13,843 nucleotides of DNA, taken from the NCBI GenBank assembly GCA_038209365.1, contig JBBQXS010000081.1:1-13843 (forward strand), in the 5' to 3' direction. This DNA is from DASQHW01 sp038209365 (GTDB taxonomy: Bacteria; Actinomycetota; Acidimicrobiia; IMCC26256; PALSA-610). The position numbers were made by a program, and so were the translations under genes. Positions 1 through 6,132 of this stretch are shown piece after piece. The notes below the pieces were generated by a model. It did not search any database and was not told where the DNA came from. It worked only from the letters and a program-made list of their open reading frames with translations. Positions within the stretch are counted from its first letter, which is position 1. Each line of letters starts with the position of its first letter.

Positions 1-1311
1 GCTCGCGCCGACGACCGCGCGCCCGTCGCGCCAGACCTTCATGCGCGCCTGCCACGTCTCGTCGTCGTCGATCCCGATCGGGAATCCGAAGCCGGTCATG
101 AGATCGTCGGCGACGACGATGTCACACAGCGCGTCGAACCCGTCGACGCCGCGTTCCTTGGCGATCGCCGCGACCGACTTGCCCTCCCACTGCTTGTTCT
201 CGGGTGCGAACGTCTCGTTGATCATGTAGATGGCCCAATTCGAGACCTTGAACCCGGTGGTCGGTTGCAGCGCGGCTTCGCGCAATACGTTGCGACCGTC
301 GACCGACGCGAGCATGGCCTTCTTCTCGTCGTGGGGAAGCGCCATCGGCTTCTCCCAACCGGGGATCGTGTCGAGCAGGAAGCCGCTGTCGAAGCAGATG
401 CGCGGCGAGGGCGTGAACGGCACCGTCAACGCGAGCACTCGCGCGCCGCGCTCGGTCGCGTAGTCGGATGCGGCCAGGTTGTGCTCGGTCGTGGCCTCGC
501 TGCCCTTCCCCACGAACAGCACGTTCCAGTTGATCGGACGATTGGCGGCCAGCGACATGCGCGCGAGCAGGTCGGGCGCGAAATCCTCGAACAAACCCAC
601 GCACGGGATGAACTCCAGCGTCGTACCCGGGTGCTCGCGCACGACCCGGCACAGCGCAAGAATCTCGTCCTCACTGGCGTACCGCGACGGCACCATGTCA
701 CCGGCGGCGTCGTTGTGCGTGCGCGCCCAGCTCGACGAGAAGCCCATGCCGCCAGCCGCGAGACTCGCATCGAGCAGCTGCTGCATTGCGCGGAGATCGT
801 CGGCCGTCGCCTCGCCCTTCGTCGCGCGCTCACCCATCACCACGCGCCGGATCGTCGAGTGGCCGACGAGGAAGCCCGCGTTCGGCGCGAGCGTCCCGTC
901 GATCTTGCCGAGATACTCGTCGAAGCTGCGCCAGTTCCACGGGACACCTTCTTGGAGCGCGCCGACGGGCATCCCTTCGACGCGAGCGAGCATGTGCAGC
1001 AGGTAGTCCGCGTGCTCGGGGCCCAGTGGCGCGATGGTGAAGCCACAGTTGCCGCCGATCACCGTTGTCACACCGTGCAGCGGGGACGGCGACAGTGTCG
1101 TGTCCCAGAACACCTGCGCGTCGTAGTGGGTGTGTATGTCGACGAACCCGGGCGCCACGACCTTGCCGCCGGCGTCGATCGTGCGGGTCGCGCGGTCGTC
1201 GACATCGCCGATCGCTGCGATGCGTCCGTTCCTGATACCGACGTCGGCGTGCTGGCCGGGCGTGCCGGTCCCGTCGACGACCGTGCCGTTGCGAATGATC
1301 AGATCGAGCAT
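1..1311 (-). CDS. Amidohydrolase, D-aminoacylase-like (N-acyl-D-amino-acid deacylase family), 3' end cut by window
   Basis: The reading frame is open from an ATG at 1311 to the window edge (437 codons), so the C-terminal part lies outside. The N-terminus has the composite amidohydrolase layout: a small beta-domain (residues 1-55, with IIRNGTVVDGTGTPG), then the metal-binding motif PGFVDIHTHYD with His60 and His62. GGNCG follows with Cys89, the position of the metal-bridging cysteine in D-aminoacylases; later comes VGHS. Family members are usually 480-590 residues, so roughly 50-150 residues are missing. Enzymes of this family hydrolyse N-acyl-D-amino acids or related cyclic amides in the cytoplasm; the substrate here cannot be told. 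The start fits the family N-terminus and sits 6 bases after a possible -10 (AATAGT, 1318-1323). The gene is divergent from two SDR genes. The family call is firm; the exact substrate is unknown. Confidence 0.88.
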   Translation of the reverse strand, partial: MLDLIIRNGTVVDGTGTPGQHADVGIRNGRIAAIGDVDDRATRTIDAGGKVVAPGFVDIHTHYDAQVFWDTTLSPSPLHGVTTVIGGNCGFTIAPLGPEHADYLLHMLARVEGMPVGALQEGVPWNWRSFDEYLGKIDGTLAPNAGFLVGHSTIRRVVMGERATKGEATADDLRAMQQLLDASLAAGGMGFSSSWARTHNDAAGDMVPSRYASEDEILALCRVVREHPGTTLEFIPCVGLFEDFAPDLLARMSLAANRPINWNVLFVGKGSEATTEHNLAASDYATERGARVLALTVPFTPSPRICFDSGFLLDTIPGWEKPMALPHDEKKAMLASVDGRNVLREAALQPTTGFKVSNWAIYMINETFAPENKQWEGKSVAAIAKERGVDGFDALCDIVVADDLMTGFGFPIGIDDDETWQARMKVWRDGRAVVGAS

Positions 1312-1415
1312 GCCCCAACTATTGTCCATGTGTGGCGCCCGGAGGAATTGCAACCCCGCACGGCGGCGGCGAAGGCACCCCCGGCAGCGGCACACCCGAT
1401 CGTGGTGGTCGCGGC
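1312..1415. promoter_or_regulatory. Divergent promoter region between amidohydrolase and SDR genes
   Basis: This 104-base spacer contains one AT-rich patch, ACTATTGT (1318-1325), in otherwise GC-rich DNA. Read on plus it gives TATTGT (1320-1325), a TAnnnT -10 six bases before a GTG at 1332. Read on minus it gives AATAGT (1323-1318), six bases before the amidohydrolase ATG at 1311. Both spacings suit leaderless transcription. A GGAGG (1341-1345) is present but no in-frame start lies at a proper distance after it. The promoter assignment is inferred; no clear -35 box is visible. Confidence 0.4.
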
Positions 1416-2192
1416 GTGCTGAGAGATCGGGTGGCAATCGTGACCGGGGCATCGCGGGGCATCGGCGTCGCGATCGCGCGTCGCCTCGCTGCCGAAGGCG
1501 CACGCGTCGCGCTGGTGGCCCGGTCGCTGGAGCCCGGTTCGGGCGGCCATCTTGCGGGCTCGCTGCGAGAGACGGCTGCCGGCATCGTGGCGCACGGCGG
1601 CGTCGCCGAACCGATCGTCGCCGACCTCTCGGACCCGGCGTGTGACCGCGCCGCGATCGTCGCCGACGCCGAAGCGGCGCTGGGTCCCGTCGACATCCTC
1701 GTGAACAACGCAGCCGCGTGCTTCTATCTCTCGATCGACGAGACCTCGGAGCGGCGGTTGCGGGTGGCGTATGAAGTGAACGTGATCACGCCGTACCTGT
1801 TGACGAAGGCCGTGGTGCCCGGCATGCGCGAGCGCGGTGAGGGGTGGATCGTGAACATCACCAGCGCAATCGTCGATGCCGAACACCTCGACAGCCCGCA
1901 GCAGGTGCGCTCGTCGACCTACGCCCCGAGCAAGGCCGCGCTCGACCGTCTCACCGTGTCGTTCGCGACCGAGTTGCGCGATACGGGCATCGCCGTGAAT
2001 GCGGTCGCCCCCGAGCGCGCAGTTGCGACCGAGGGCGCGACCGCAGTGATGACCCTTCCCGATGAATGGTGTGAACCCGTCGAGCGAATGGCTGACGCCG
2101 CCCTTGCGCTTTGCACGTGCGACCCGGCGACACAGAACGGCATGGTCGTGCGGTCGGGTCCGTACCTCAGGTCACGCGGGCTGCTCGCGTGA
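1416..2192 (+). CDS. SDR family NAD(P)-dependent oxidoreductase (first of two)
   Basis: Classical short-chain dehydrogenase of 258 residues from the GTG at 1416. The Rossmann nucleotide motif TGASRGIG is at residues 10-17, NNAA at 97-100, and the catalytic set is Ser150, Tyr169 and Lys173 (YAPSK). The Ser-Tyr distance is 19, several residues more than the usual 12-13, so there is a small insertion before the active-site helix. ARS after the second strand suggests NADP(H) preference (inference). The C-terminus (NGMVVRSGPYLRSRG) departs from the usual SDR ending with a VDGG motif. The start was chosen because family proteins begin 6-10 residues before the glycine motif and GGTGG lies at 1404-1408. 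An in-frame GTG at 1332 would add 28 Gly-rich residues and sits at leaderless spacing from a -10, so it remains a real alternative. The stop overlaps the next start by 4 bases. Substrate unknown. Confidence 0.87.
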   Translation: MLRDRVAIVTGASRGIGVAIARRLAAEGARVALVARSLEPGSGGHLAGSLRETAAGIVAHGGVAEPIVADLSDPACDRAAIVADAEAALGPVDILVNNAAACFYLSIDETSERRLRVAYEVNVITPYLLTKAVVPGMRERGEGWIVNITSAIVDAEHLDSPQQVRSSTYAPSKAALDRLTVSFATELRDTGIAVNAVAPERAVATEGATAVMTLPDEWCEPVERMADAALALCTCDPATQNGMVVRSGPYLRSRGLLA

Positions 2193-2920
2193 AGACCGCG
2201 CTCGTGACCGGCGGGGCCAGTGGAATCGGACAGGCCACCGCACGGGTGCTCGCGACGCGTGGCGCGCAGGTCGTGGTCGCCGACGTCGACGAAAGCGGTG
2301 CGCGCACGACTGCCGAGGAAGTCGGCGGCGTGTCGGTCGGCGTCGACGTTGCGGATGACGCTTCGGTCGCGGCGATGGTCGCGTTCTGCGTCGATCGATT
2401 TGGTGGGCTCGACTGGGCGTGCAACATCGCCGGCATCTCGCCCGAGGTCAAGCCATTCGTCGAGCACACCCCGGCCGAATGGCAGCGGACCATCGACGTG
2501 AACCTGCGCGGCGTCTTCTTTTGCATGCAGTACGAGCTGCGGCAGATGGCCGTGCAGGGGCGCGGTGGCGCGATCGTCAATATGGCGTCGGCTGCGGGTG
2601 TCGTGCCGGCGCCGGGCCAGCCGCAGTACACGGCCGCCAAGCACGGAGTGCTCGGTCTCACGAAACAGGCCGCGCAGGAGTTCGCTCGCAGCGGGATCCG
2701 CGTGAACGCCGTCTTGCCGGGCCAGACCGAGACGGTGCCGATGCGTGCGTACCTCGATGCGCTGCCCGACCACGGCGAGAAGATGGCGCGGCGCCTCCCG
2801 ATGGGCCGCCTCGCCACACCGGCCGAGATCGCAAACACCGTCGTCTGGCTCTGCTCCGACGAGGCGAGCTACGTGAACGGCGTGTCCCTCGCCGTCGATG
2901 GCGGTCTGATCGTCCGCTGA
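2189..2920 (+). CDS. SDR family NAD(P)-dependent oxidoreductase (second of two)
   Basis: Classical SDR of 243 residues with all signatures: TGGASGIG (residues 7-14), Asp32 at the end of strand 2 (which favours NAD(H)), NIAG (79-82), Asn105, Ser134 (NMAS), Tyr147 and Lys151 (YTAAK), and the C-terminal NGVSLAVDGG. It resembles FabG-like and glucose-dehydrogenase-like SDRs; the substrate cannot be assigned from sequence. The GTG start at 2189 overlaps the TGA of the preceding SDR (GTGA), which implies translational coupling and co-expression. The frame is open upstream to 2111, but those codons lie inside the previous gene and precede the SDR fold, so the shorter form is preferred. Having two SDRs with apparently different cofactor preference in one operon suggests consecutive or opposed redox steps on one alcohol/ketone (inference). 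Confidence 0.9.
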   Translation: MKTALVTGGASGIGQATARVLATRGAQVVVADVDESGARTTAEEVGGVSVGVDVADDASVAAMVAFCVDRFGGLDWACNIAGISPEVKPFVEHTPAEWQRTIDVNLRGVFFCMQYELRQMAVQGRGGAIVNMASAAGVVPAPGQPQYTAAKHGVLGLTKQAAQEFARSGIRVNAVLPGQTETVPMRAYLDALPDHGEKMARRLPMGRLATPAEIANTVVWLCSDEASYVNGVSLAVDGGLIVR

Positions 2921-2954
2921 AGCGGCGCTCGACACGGTTGTGCTCGACGTCCGA

Positions 2955-2960
2955 TACTTT
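2955..2960 (+). promoter_or_regulatory. Putative -10 element (TACTTT) for the DMT transporter
   Basis: TACTTT fits the actinobacterial TAnnnT -10 and ends 5 bases before the GTG at 2966. No Shine-Dalgarno sequence is visible in the 45-base spacer, so the transcript is probably leaderless. No convincing -35 box was found. Confidence 0.4.
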
Positions 2961-2965
2961 CAGGC

Positions 2966-3862
2966 GTGTCGGGCAGGGTCCTCGCGGCAACCATCCTTTC
3001 GATCGCGACCGCATTCTTCTACTCGTTGAGCAACGTGCTCGAGATGCTCGAAGCCGAGCAGGTCCCGGACGAGTACGCGCTGCGAGTGGGACTGATGACG
3101 CGACTCGTCAAGCGTCCGCGCTGGTTGCTCGGCCTTCTCTCGGACTTCGTCGGCTTCGGGACGCAGGCCGCGGCGCTCGGTCTCGCGGCCGTCGTGTTCG
3201 TGGAGCCGATCCTCGCGTCCGGCATCCTGATGGCGATCTTTCTCGGCGCCGCGTTCACTCACCAGCCGGTGCAGCGCTCCGACATCGGCGCCGCGCTCGT
3301 GCTGTCGGCCGGCCTCGCCGTCTTCCTCTATGAGGTGTCGCCGACCGGCGGGGCAGAAGTCGGAGAGATCCCGCGGTGGCTCGTCGCCGGCCCGATCGCA
3401 TGCGCGGTGATTCTGGTCTGCGTGGCCGTCGGACGGAACACCACGGGTCCGTGGCGCGGCGCGTCGCTCGGCGTCGCGGCCGGCATCTCGTTCGGTATCG
3501 CCGCCGTGCTCACCAAGACATTGATGCACTACCTGGGTGACGGCGTGTTCGCCTGGGTGAGCCACTGGGAGCCCTACGGGCTCGCCGTCTTCGCGATCGG
3601 CGGTGTCGTCCTGACCCAGAGCGCGTTGCAAACCGGCGCGCTCGGCGCGGCCGTCGGAGCACAAGAGGCGATGGCGCCCATCTCGGCCGCGATCTTCGGG
3701 CTGGTGCTGTTGCACGAAGAGGTCGCGGCACAGAACGGCATCCAGATCTTCTTGGTGTCGTGCTCGCTCGTCGCCGTGCTCGGCGGTATCGCGATGCTCG
3801 CGCGCGCCGAGGAGCGGTTGATGGAAGCGGCTGCGCAGCCGCAGCGGGCGGAAGTGCCCTGA
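2966..3862 (+). CDS. DMT-superfamily (EamA-like) membrane transporter
   Basis: A 298-residue integral membrane protein with about nine hydrophobic segments, near residues 4-24, 53-73, 75-97, 106-124, 138-156, 166-184, 203-222, 236-250 and 259-279. The length, the two-fold repeat-like layout and the FVEPILASGI and LLHEE stretches near the ends of the two halves are typical of drug/metabolite transporters, including the NIPA-like branch. Such proteins move small metabolites or ions across the cytoplasmic membrane; no substrate can be read from the sequence. The GTG start at 2966 is 45 bases after the second SDR and close behind a TACTTT element, so it may have its own leaderless promoter or extend the SDR operon. 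It ends 3 bases before the convergent DoxX gene. The membrane protein call is sure; the family assignment is good but not certain. Confidence 0.78.
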   Translation: MSGRVLAATILSIATAFFYSLSNVLEMLEAEQVPDEYALRVGLMTRLVKRPRWLLGLLSDFVGFGTQAAALGLAAVVFVEPILASGILMAIFLGAAFTHQPVQRSDIGAALVLSAGLAVFLYEVSPTGGAEVGEIPRWLVAGPIACAVILVCVAVGRNTTGPWRGASLGVAAGISFGIAAVLTKTLMHYLGDGVFAWVSHWEPYGLAVFAIGGVVLTQSALQTGALGAAVGAQEAMAPISAAIFGLVLLHEEVAAQNGIQIFLVSCSLVAVLGGIAMLARAEERLMEAAAQPQRAEVP

Positions 3863-3865
3863 CGG

Positions 3866-4276
3866 CTACTTGCCCTCGCTCACCACCATGAGGAGGCCGC
3901 CGAGCAGCCCGACGTTCTTCAGGAAGTGAGTCGTGTGCTGCGCCCTGGCCGCCGGGTCCTCCTCCTCCCAGAAGCGGTGGCCGGCGAGCGTCGTCGGCAC
4001 CAGGGAGCCCGCAAGCGTCAACGCCGCGAGGCGCGGCAGGACACCGAGTGCGAGCGCGATGCCGGCACCCACTTGCACCGCGCCGTTCACGCGCACGAGC
4101 TGCACGGTATCGGCGTCCACGCCGGCGGCGTCGGCGATCTTCGGCGCGACCGTCTCGGCGCGCCGCGCCTTCGACTTCGGGTCTCGAAACGCCTCGAGAC
4201 CCCCGTAGACGAAGATTCCGGCCAGCATCGGGCGAGCAACACTTCGAAGGAGACGCATGGGAGCGTGTGTACCCAT
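3866..4276 (-). CDS. DoxX family membrane protein
   Basis: A 136-residue protein with the DoxX pattern: an N-terminal RPMLAGIFVYGGLEAFRDP (residues 15-33), a short loop, then VRVNGAVQVGAGIALALG (61-78), a third hydrophobic segment (82-97), and a C-terminal membrane segment after HFLKNVGLLGGLL (117-129). This is the usual four-helix layout and length. DoxX proteins are poorly understood inner-membrane proteins linked in some bacteria to thiosulfate:quinone oxidation or oxidative-stress complexes; no function can be assigned here. The ATG at 4276 overlaps the TAA of the upstream small gene (TAATG), which argues for translational coupling. A second ATG at 4258 would remove six residues and is the main alternative. 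It is convergent with the transporter, with only a 3-base gap. Confidence 0.85.
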   Translation of the reverse strand: MGTHAPMRLLRSVARPMLAGIFVYGGLEAFRDPKSKARRAETVAPKIADAAGVDADTVQLVRVNGAVQVGAGIALALGVLPRLAALTLAGSLVPTTLAGHRFWEEEDPAARAQHTTHFLKNVGLLGGLLMVVSEGK

Positions 4277-4467
4277 TAGACGCGCCGAAGGCACCACCGC
4301 GTCCACAGCGGAGCGAATCCGAGGACAACGGCCTGTCCCACGGCGTACCCGGGGCTGTGCGTGACCCCGTAGGTCACGATCGAGACGAGCGCGGCGGCGA
4401 AATACACGACGACGAGGATGCACCGCCCTTCGGTGGTCAGCAACAGCCGGCGTCCGAGCTCACCCAT
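4276..4467 (-). CDS. Small two-helix membrane protein, function unknown
   Basis: A 63-residue protein with a charged N-terminus (MGELGRRLLLTTEGR), a strong hydrophobic segment at about residues 17-37 and a second at about 41-57, ending WTRWCLRRV. The arginines flanking the segments suggest both ends lie in the cytoplasm (inference). I do not recognise a family. Reality is supported by the one-base stop/start overlap with the DoxX gene (TAATG), by a TAGGAT element 9 bases before the ATG, and by fully hydrophobic, non-random segments in a GC-rich frame. It probably forms a two-gene operon with DoxX. Confidence 0.65.
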   Translation of the reverse strand: MGELGRRLLLTTEGRCILVVVYFAAALVSIVTYGVTHSPGYAVGQAVVLGFAPLWTRWCLRRV

Positions 4468-4476
4468 CCGCGCGTG

Positions 4477-4494
4477 ATCCTACGCGCCTAGCCT
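4477..4494. promoter_or_regulatory. Back-to-back -10 elements between the DoxX operon and the P450
   Basis: Within the 34-base spacer 4468-4501, TAGGAT (minus strand, 4482-4477) lies 9 bases before the small membrane gene, and TAGCCT (plus strand, 4489-4494) lies 7 bases before the P450 GTG at 4502. No ribosome binding site fits in either direction, so both transcripts are likely leaderless or nearly so. The two RNA polymerase footprints would overlap. Confidence 0.45.
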
Positions 4495-4501
4495 GGCGGC
4501 G

Positions 4502-5665
4502 GTGGTCCGCTTCAACCCGTACGCGTACGAGTTCCACGACGACCCGTTCCCGGTGTACAAGCAGCTGCGCGACGACGCACCCTGCTACCACGACGAAGCG
4601 CTCGGGTTCTGGGCACTCTCTCGCTACGCCGACGTGGTGGCCGCGTTGCACGATCCCGAGACGTACTGCAGTCGCTTTGGCATCACCCTGGAAGACAGCA
4701 ACCGGCTCCCGATGCTGCTGACGACGGACCCGCCCGAGCAGACACGCCTGCGTCGCCTGGTGAGCCGCGCGTTCACGCCCCGGCACATCGCCGAGCTCGA
4801 GCAGCCGATTCGCGCGCTGTCGACGATGTATCTCGATGCATTGGACGATCGGGCGGTGATCGATCTCATCGGTGACTACGCGGCGCTGTTACCGATGGAC
4901 GTCATCGCAAGACTGCTCGGCGTTCCCGACGGCGACCAGCAGCAGTTGCGGAAGTGGAGCGATGCGTTGCTGCACCGGGAGGAACGGAGGCCTGACGTGA
5001 CGCCGGAAGGCGTCGAGGCGGCGACACATCTCTACCGGTACTTCAGCGCGTTCGTGACCGATCGGCGTGCGCACCCGGGCGGCGGCGACTTCACCGCCGC
5101 GCTCATCGCGGCAGACTCCGACGGCGAGACGCTGAGCGACGAGCAGGTGGTCGGCTTCTGTTTTCTGCTGATCATCGCCGGCAACGAGACGACGACCAAG
5201 CTGCTCGGCAACTGCCTGCTCGCATTGCAGCGCTTCCCGGGCGAGCGGCAGAAGGTCGTGGGCGACCGGAGCCGTATCTCCGACGCGGTCGAGGAGACGC
5301 TGCGCTACGAAGGTTCGACGCAAGTGATGGCGCGCACGTTGACGCAACCCGTGGAGCTCCACGGTGCGCACATGCCTGCCGGCGAGAAAGTGCTCCTCCT
5401 CCTCGGCTCCGGCAACCGTGACGAGCGTGTGTGGCGCGAACCGGAAGTGTTCGACATCGACCGGCCGTGGCCCACGCACCACCTGGGCTTCGGTCACGGC
5501 ATCCATGTGTGCCTCGGCGCCGCGTTGGCTCGCCTGGAGATGCGGATCAGCCTGGAGGAGTTCCTCGGGCGGTACCCGACATACGAGATCGACGGCTCGG
5601 GTCTGGAACGCGTGCACTCCGGCAACGTCCGCGGCTATTCGCGGATGCCGACGCGACTCGTGTGA
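4502..5665 (+). CDS. Cytochrome P450
   Basis: A soluble bacterial P450 of 387 residues, close to the usual 390-420, with no N-terminal membrane anchor. Diagnostic motifs are complete: I-helix AGNETTT (residues 226-232) with the oxygen-activating Glu-Thr pair, K-helix ExxR at Glu265-Arg268, and the heme-binding loop FGHGIHVC with the thiolate ligand Cys337, followed by LGAALARLE. The C-helix region RLRRLVSRAFTPRHI is also typical of actinobacterial P450s. It would hydroxylate a hydrophobic substrate in the cytoplasm using electrons from a ferredoxin and reductase; neither partner gene is in the window. The GTG start at 4502 gives the expected FNPYAYEFHDDPFPVY opening. It overlaps the SnoaL-like gene by 4 bases. 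The family call is certain; the substrate and subfamily are unknown. Confidence 0.96.
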   Translation: MVRFNPYAYEFHDDPFPVYKQLRDDAPCYHDEALGFWALSRYADVVAALHDPETYCSRFGITLEDSNRLPMLLTTDPPEQTRLRRLVSRAFTPRHIAELEQPIRALSTMYLDALDDRAVIDLIGDYAALLPMDVIARLLGVPDGDQQQLRKWSDALLHREERRPDVTPEGVEAATHLYRYFSAFVTDRRAHPGGGDFTAALIAADSDGETLSDEQVVGFCFLLIIAGNETTTKLLGNCLLALQRFPGERQKVVGDRSRISDAVEETLRYEGSTQVMARTLTQPVELHGAHMPAGEKVLLLLGSGNRDERVWREPEVFDIDRPWPTHHLGFGHGIHVCLGAALARLEMRISLEEFLGRYPTYEIDGSGLERVHSGNVRGYSRMPTRLV

Positions 5666-6090
5666 CCGACGTGGAGGACGTACGCGCGATCACGGCGCTC
5701 CTCCACGAGTATGCACGCCGGCTCGACGACGGTGAGCTCGACCGCGTGGCGGAGCTCTTCGCGCGCGCAGAGGTGCACTCGACGCGTGACGATCGCGTCC
5801 GCCGCGGCGCGGCCGAGGTCCGGACGCTCTACGACCCGGTGATCCTGTACGACGACGGTACGCCTCGGACGCTGCACCAGCTGTCCAACGTCAGTGTCGA
5901 GGTCGCGGGCGACACCGCAACCGCCCGGACCTACTTCACCGTGCTGCAGGTCACCGGCCGGGGCCTGCACCCGATCCTCGCCGGCGAGTACCGCGACCGT
6001 TTCGCACGGGCCGGCGGCATCTGGCACTTCACCGAACGCGTCTTCGACCCGAAGCTGTTCGGGGACCTGTCGCATCACATGGAGCGCTGA
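5662..6090 (+). CDS. SnoaL-like / NTF2-fold protein
   Basis: A 142-residue protein from the GTG at 5662, matching the SnoaL-like_4 type of NTF2 fold. It has an N-terminal helix pair (DVRAITALLHEYARRLDDGE), the LDRVAELF segment, then antiparallel strands with LHQLSNVSVEV, TARTYFTVLQV and a C-terminal IWHFTERVF. Proteins of this cone fold act as isomerases, cyclases, hydratases or ring-hydroxylating dioxygenase beta-like subunits, or simply bind ligands; catalysis cannot be assigned here. The start codon overlaps the P450 stop (GTGA), so the two are translationally coupled and probably act on the same compound. An open extension upstream lies inside the P450 gene and is not needed for the fold. 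Confidence 0.82.
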   Translation: MTDVEDVRAITALLHEYARRLDDGELDRVAELFARAEVHSTRDDRVRRGAAEVRTLYDPVILYDDGTPRTLHQLSNVSVEVAGDTATARTYFTVLQVTGRGLHPILAGEYRDRFARAGGIWHFTERVFDPKLFGDLSHHMER

Positions 6091-6119
6091 GCGCGTCCGT
6101 CGCGGTCGGCGGATGGTCA

Positions 6120-6125
6120 TAGCCT
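6120..6125 (+). promoter_or_regulatory. Putative -10 element (TAGCCT) for zwf
   Basis: TAGCCT lies exactly 7 bases before the GTG at 6133. Both the hexamer and the spacing are identical to those before the P450 (4489-4494). There is no Shine-Dalgarno sequence in the 42-base spacer, so a leaderless zwf mRNA is likely. A -35 box is not evident. Confidence 0.45.
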
Positions 6126-6132
6126 TGCCGTC

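Noticed and set aside
265..1422. A 385-codon plus-strand frame opposite the amidohydrolase
   Set aside because: The minus strand encodes clear amidohydrolase motifs (HIHTHYD, GGNCG) over the same bases; the plus frame has only His/Arg-rich composition.
4256..4276. ATG at 4258 as the DoxX start
   Set aside because: It is possible, but the TAATG overlap at 4276 with the upstream gene is a common coupling arrangement and keeps the frame in operon register.
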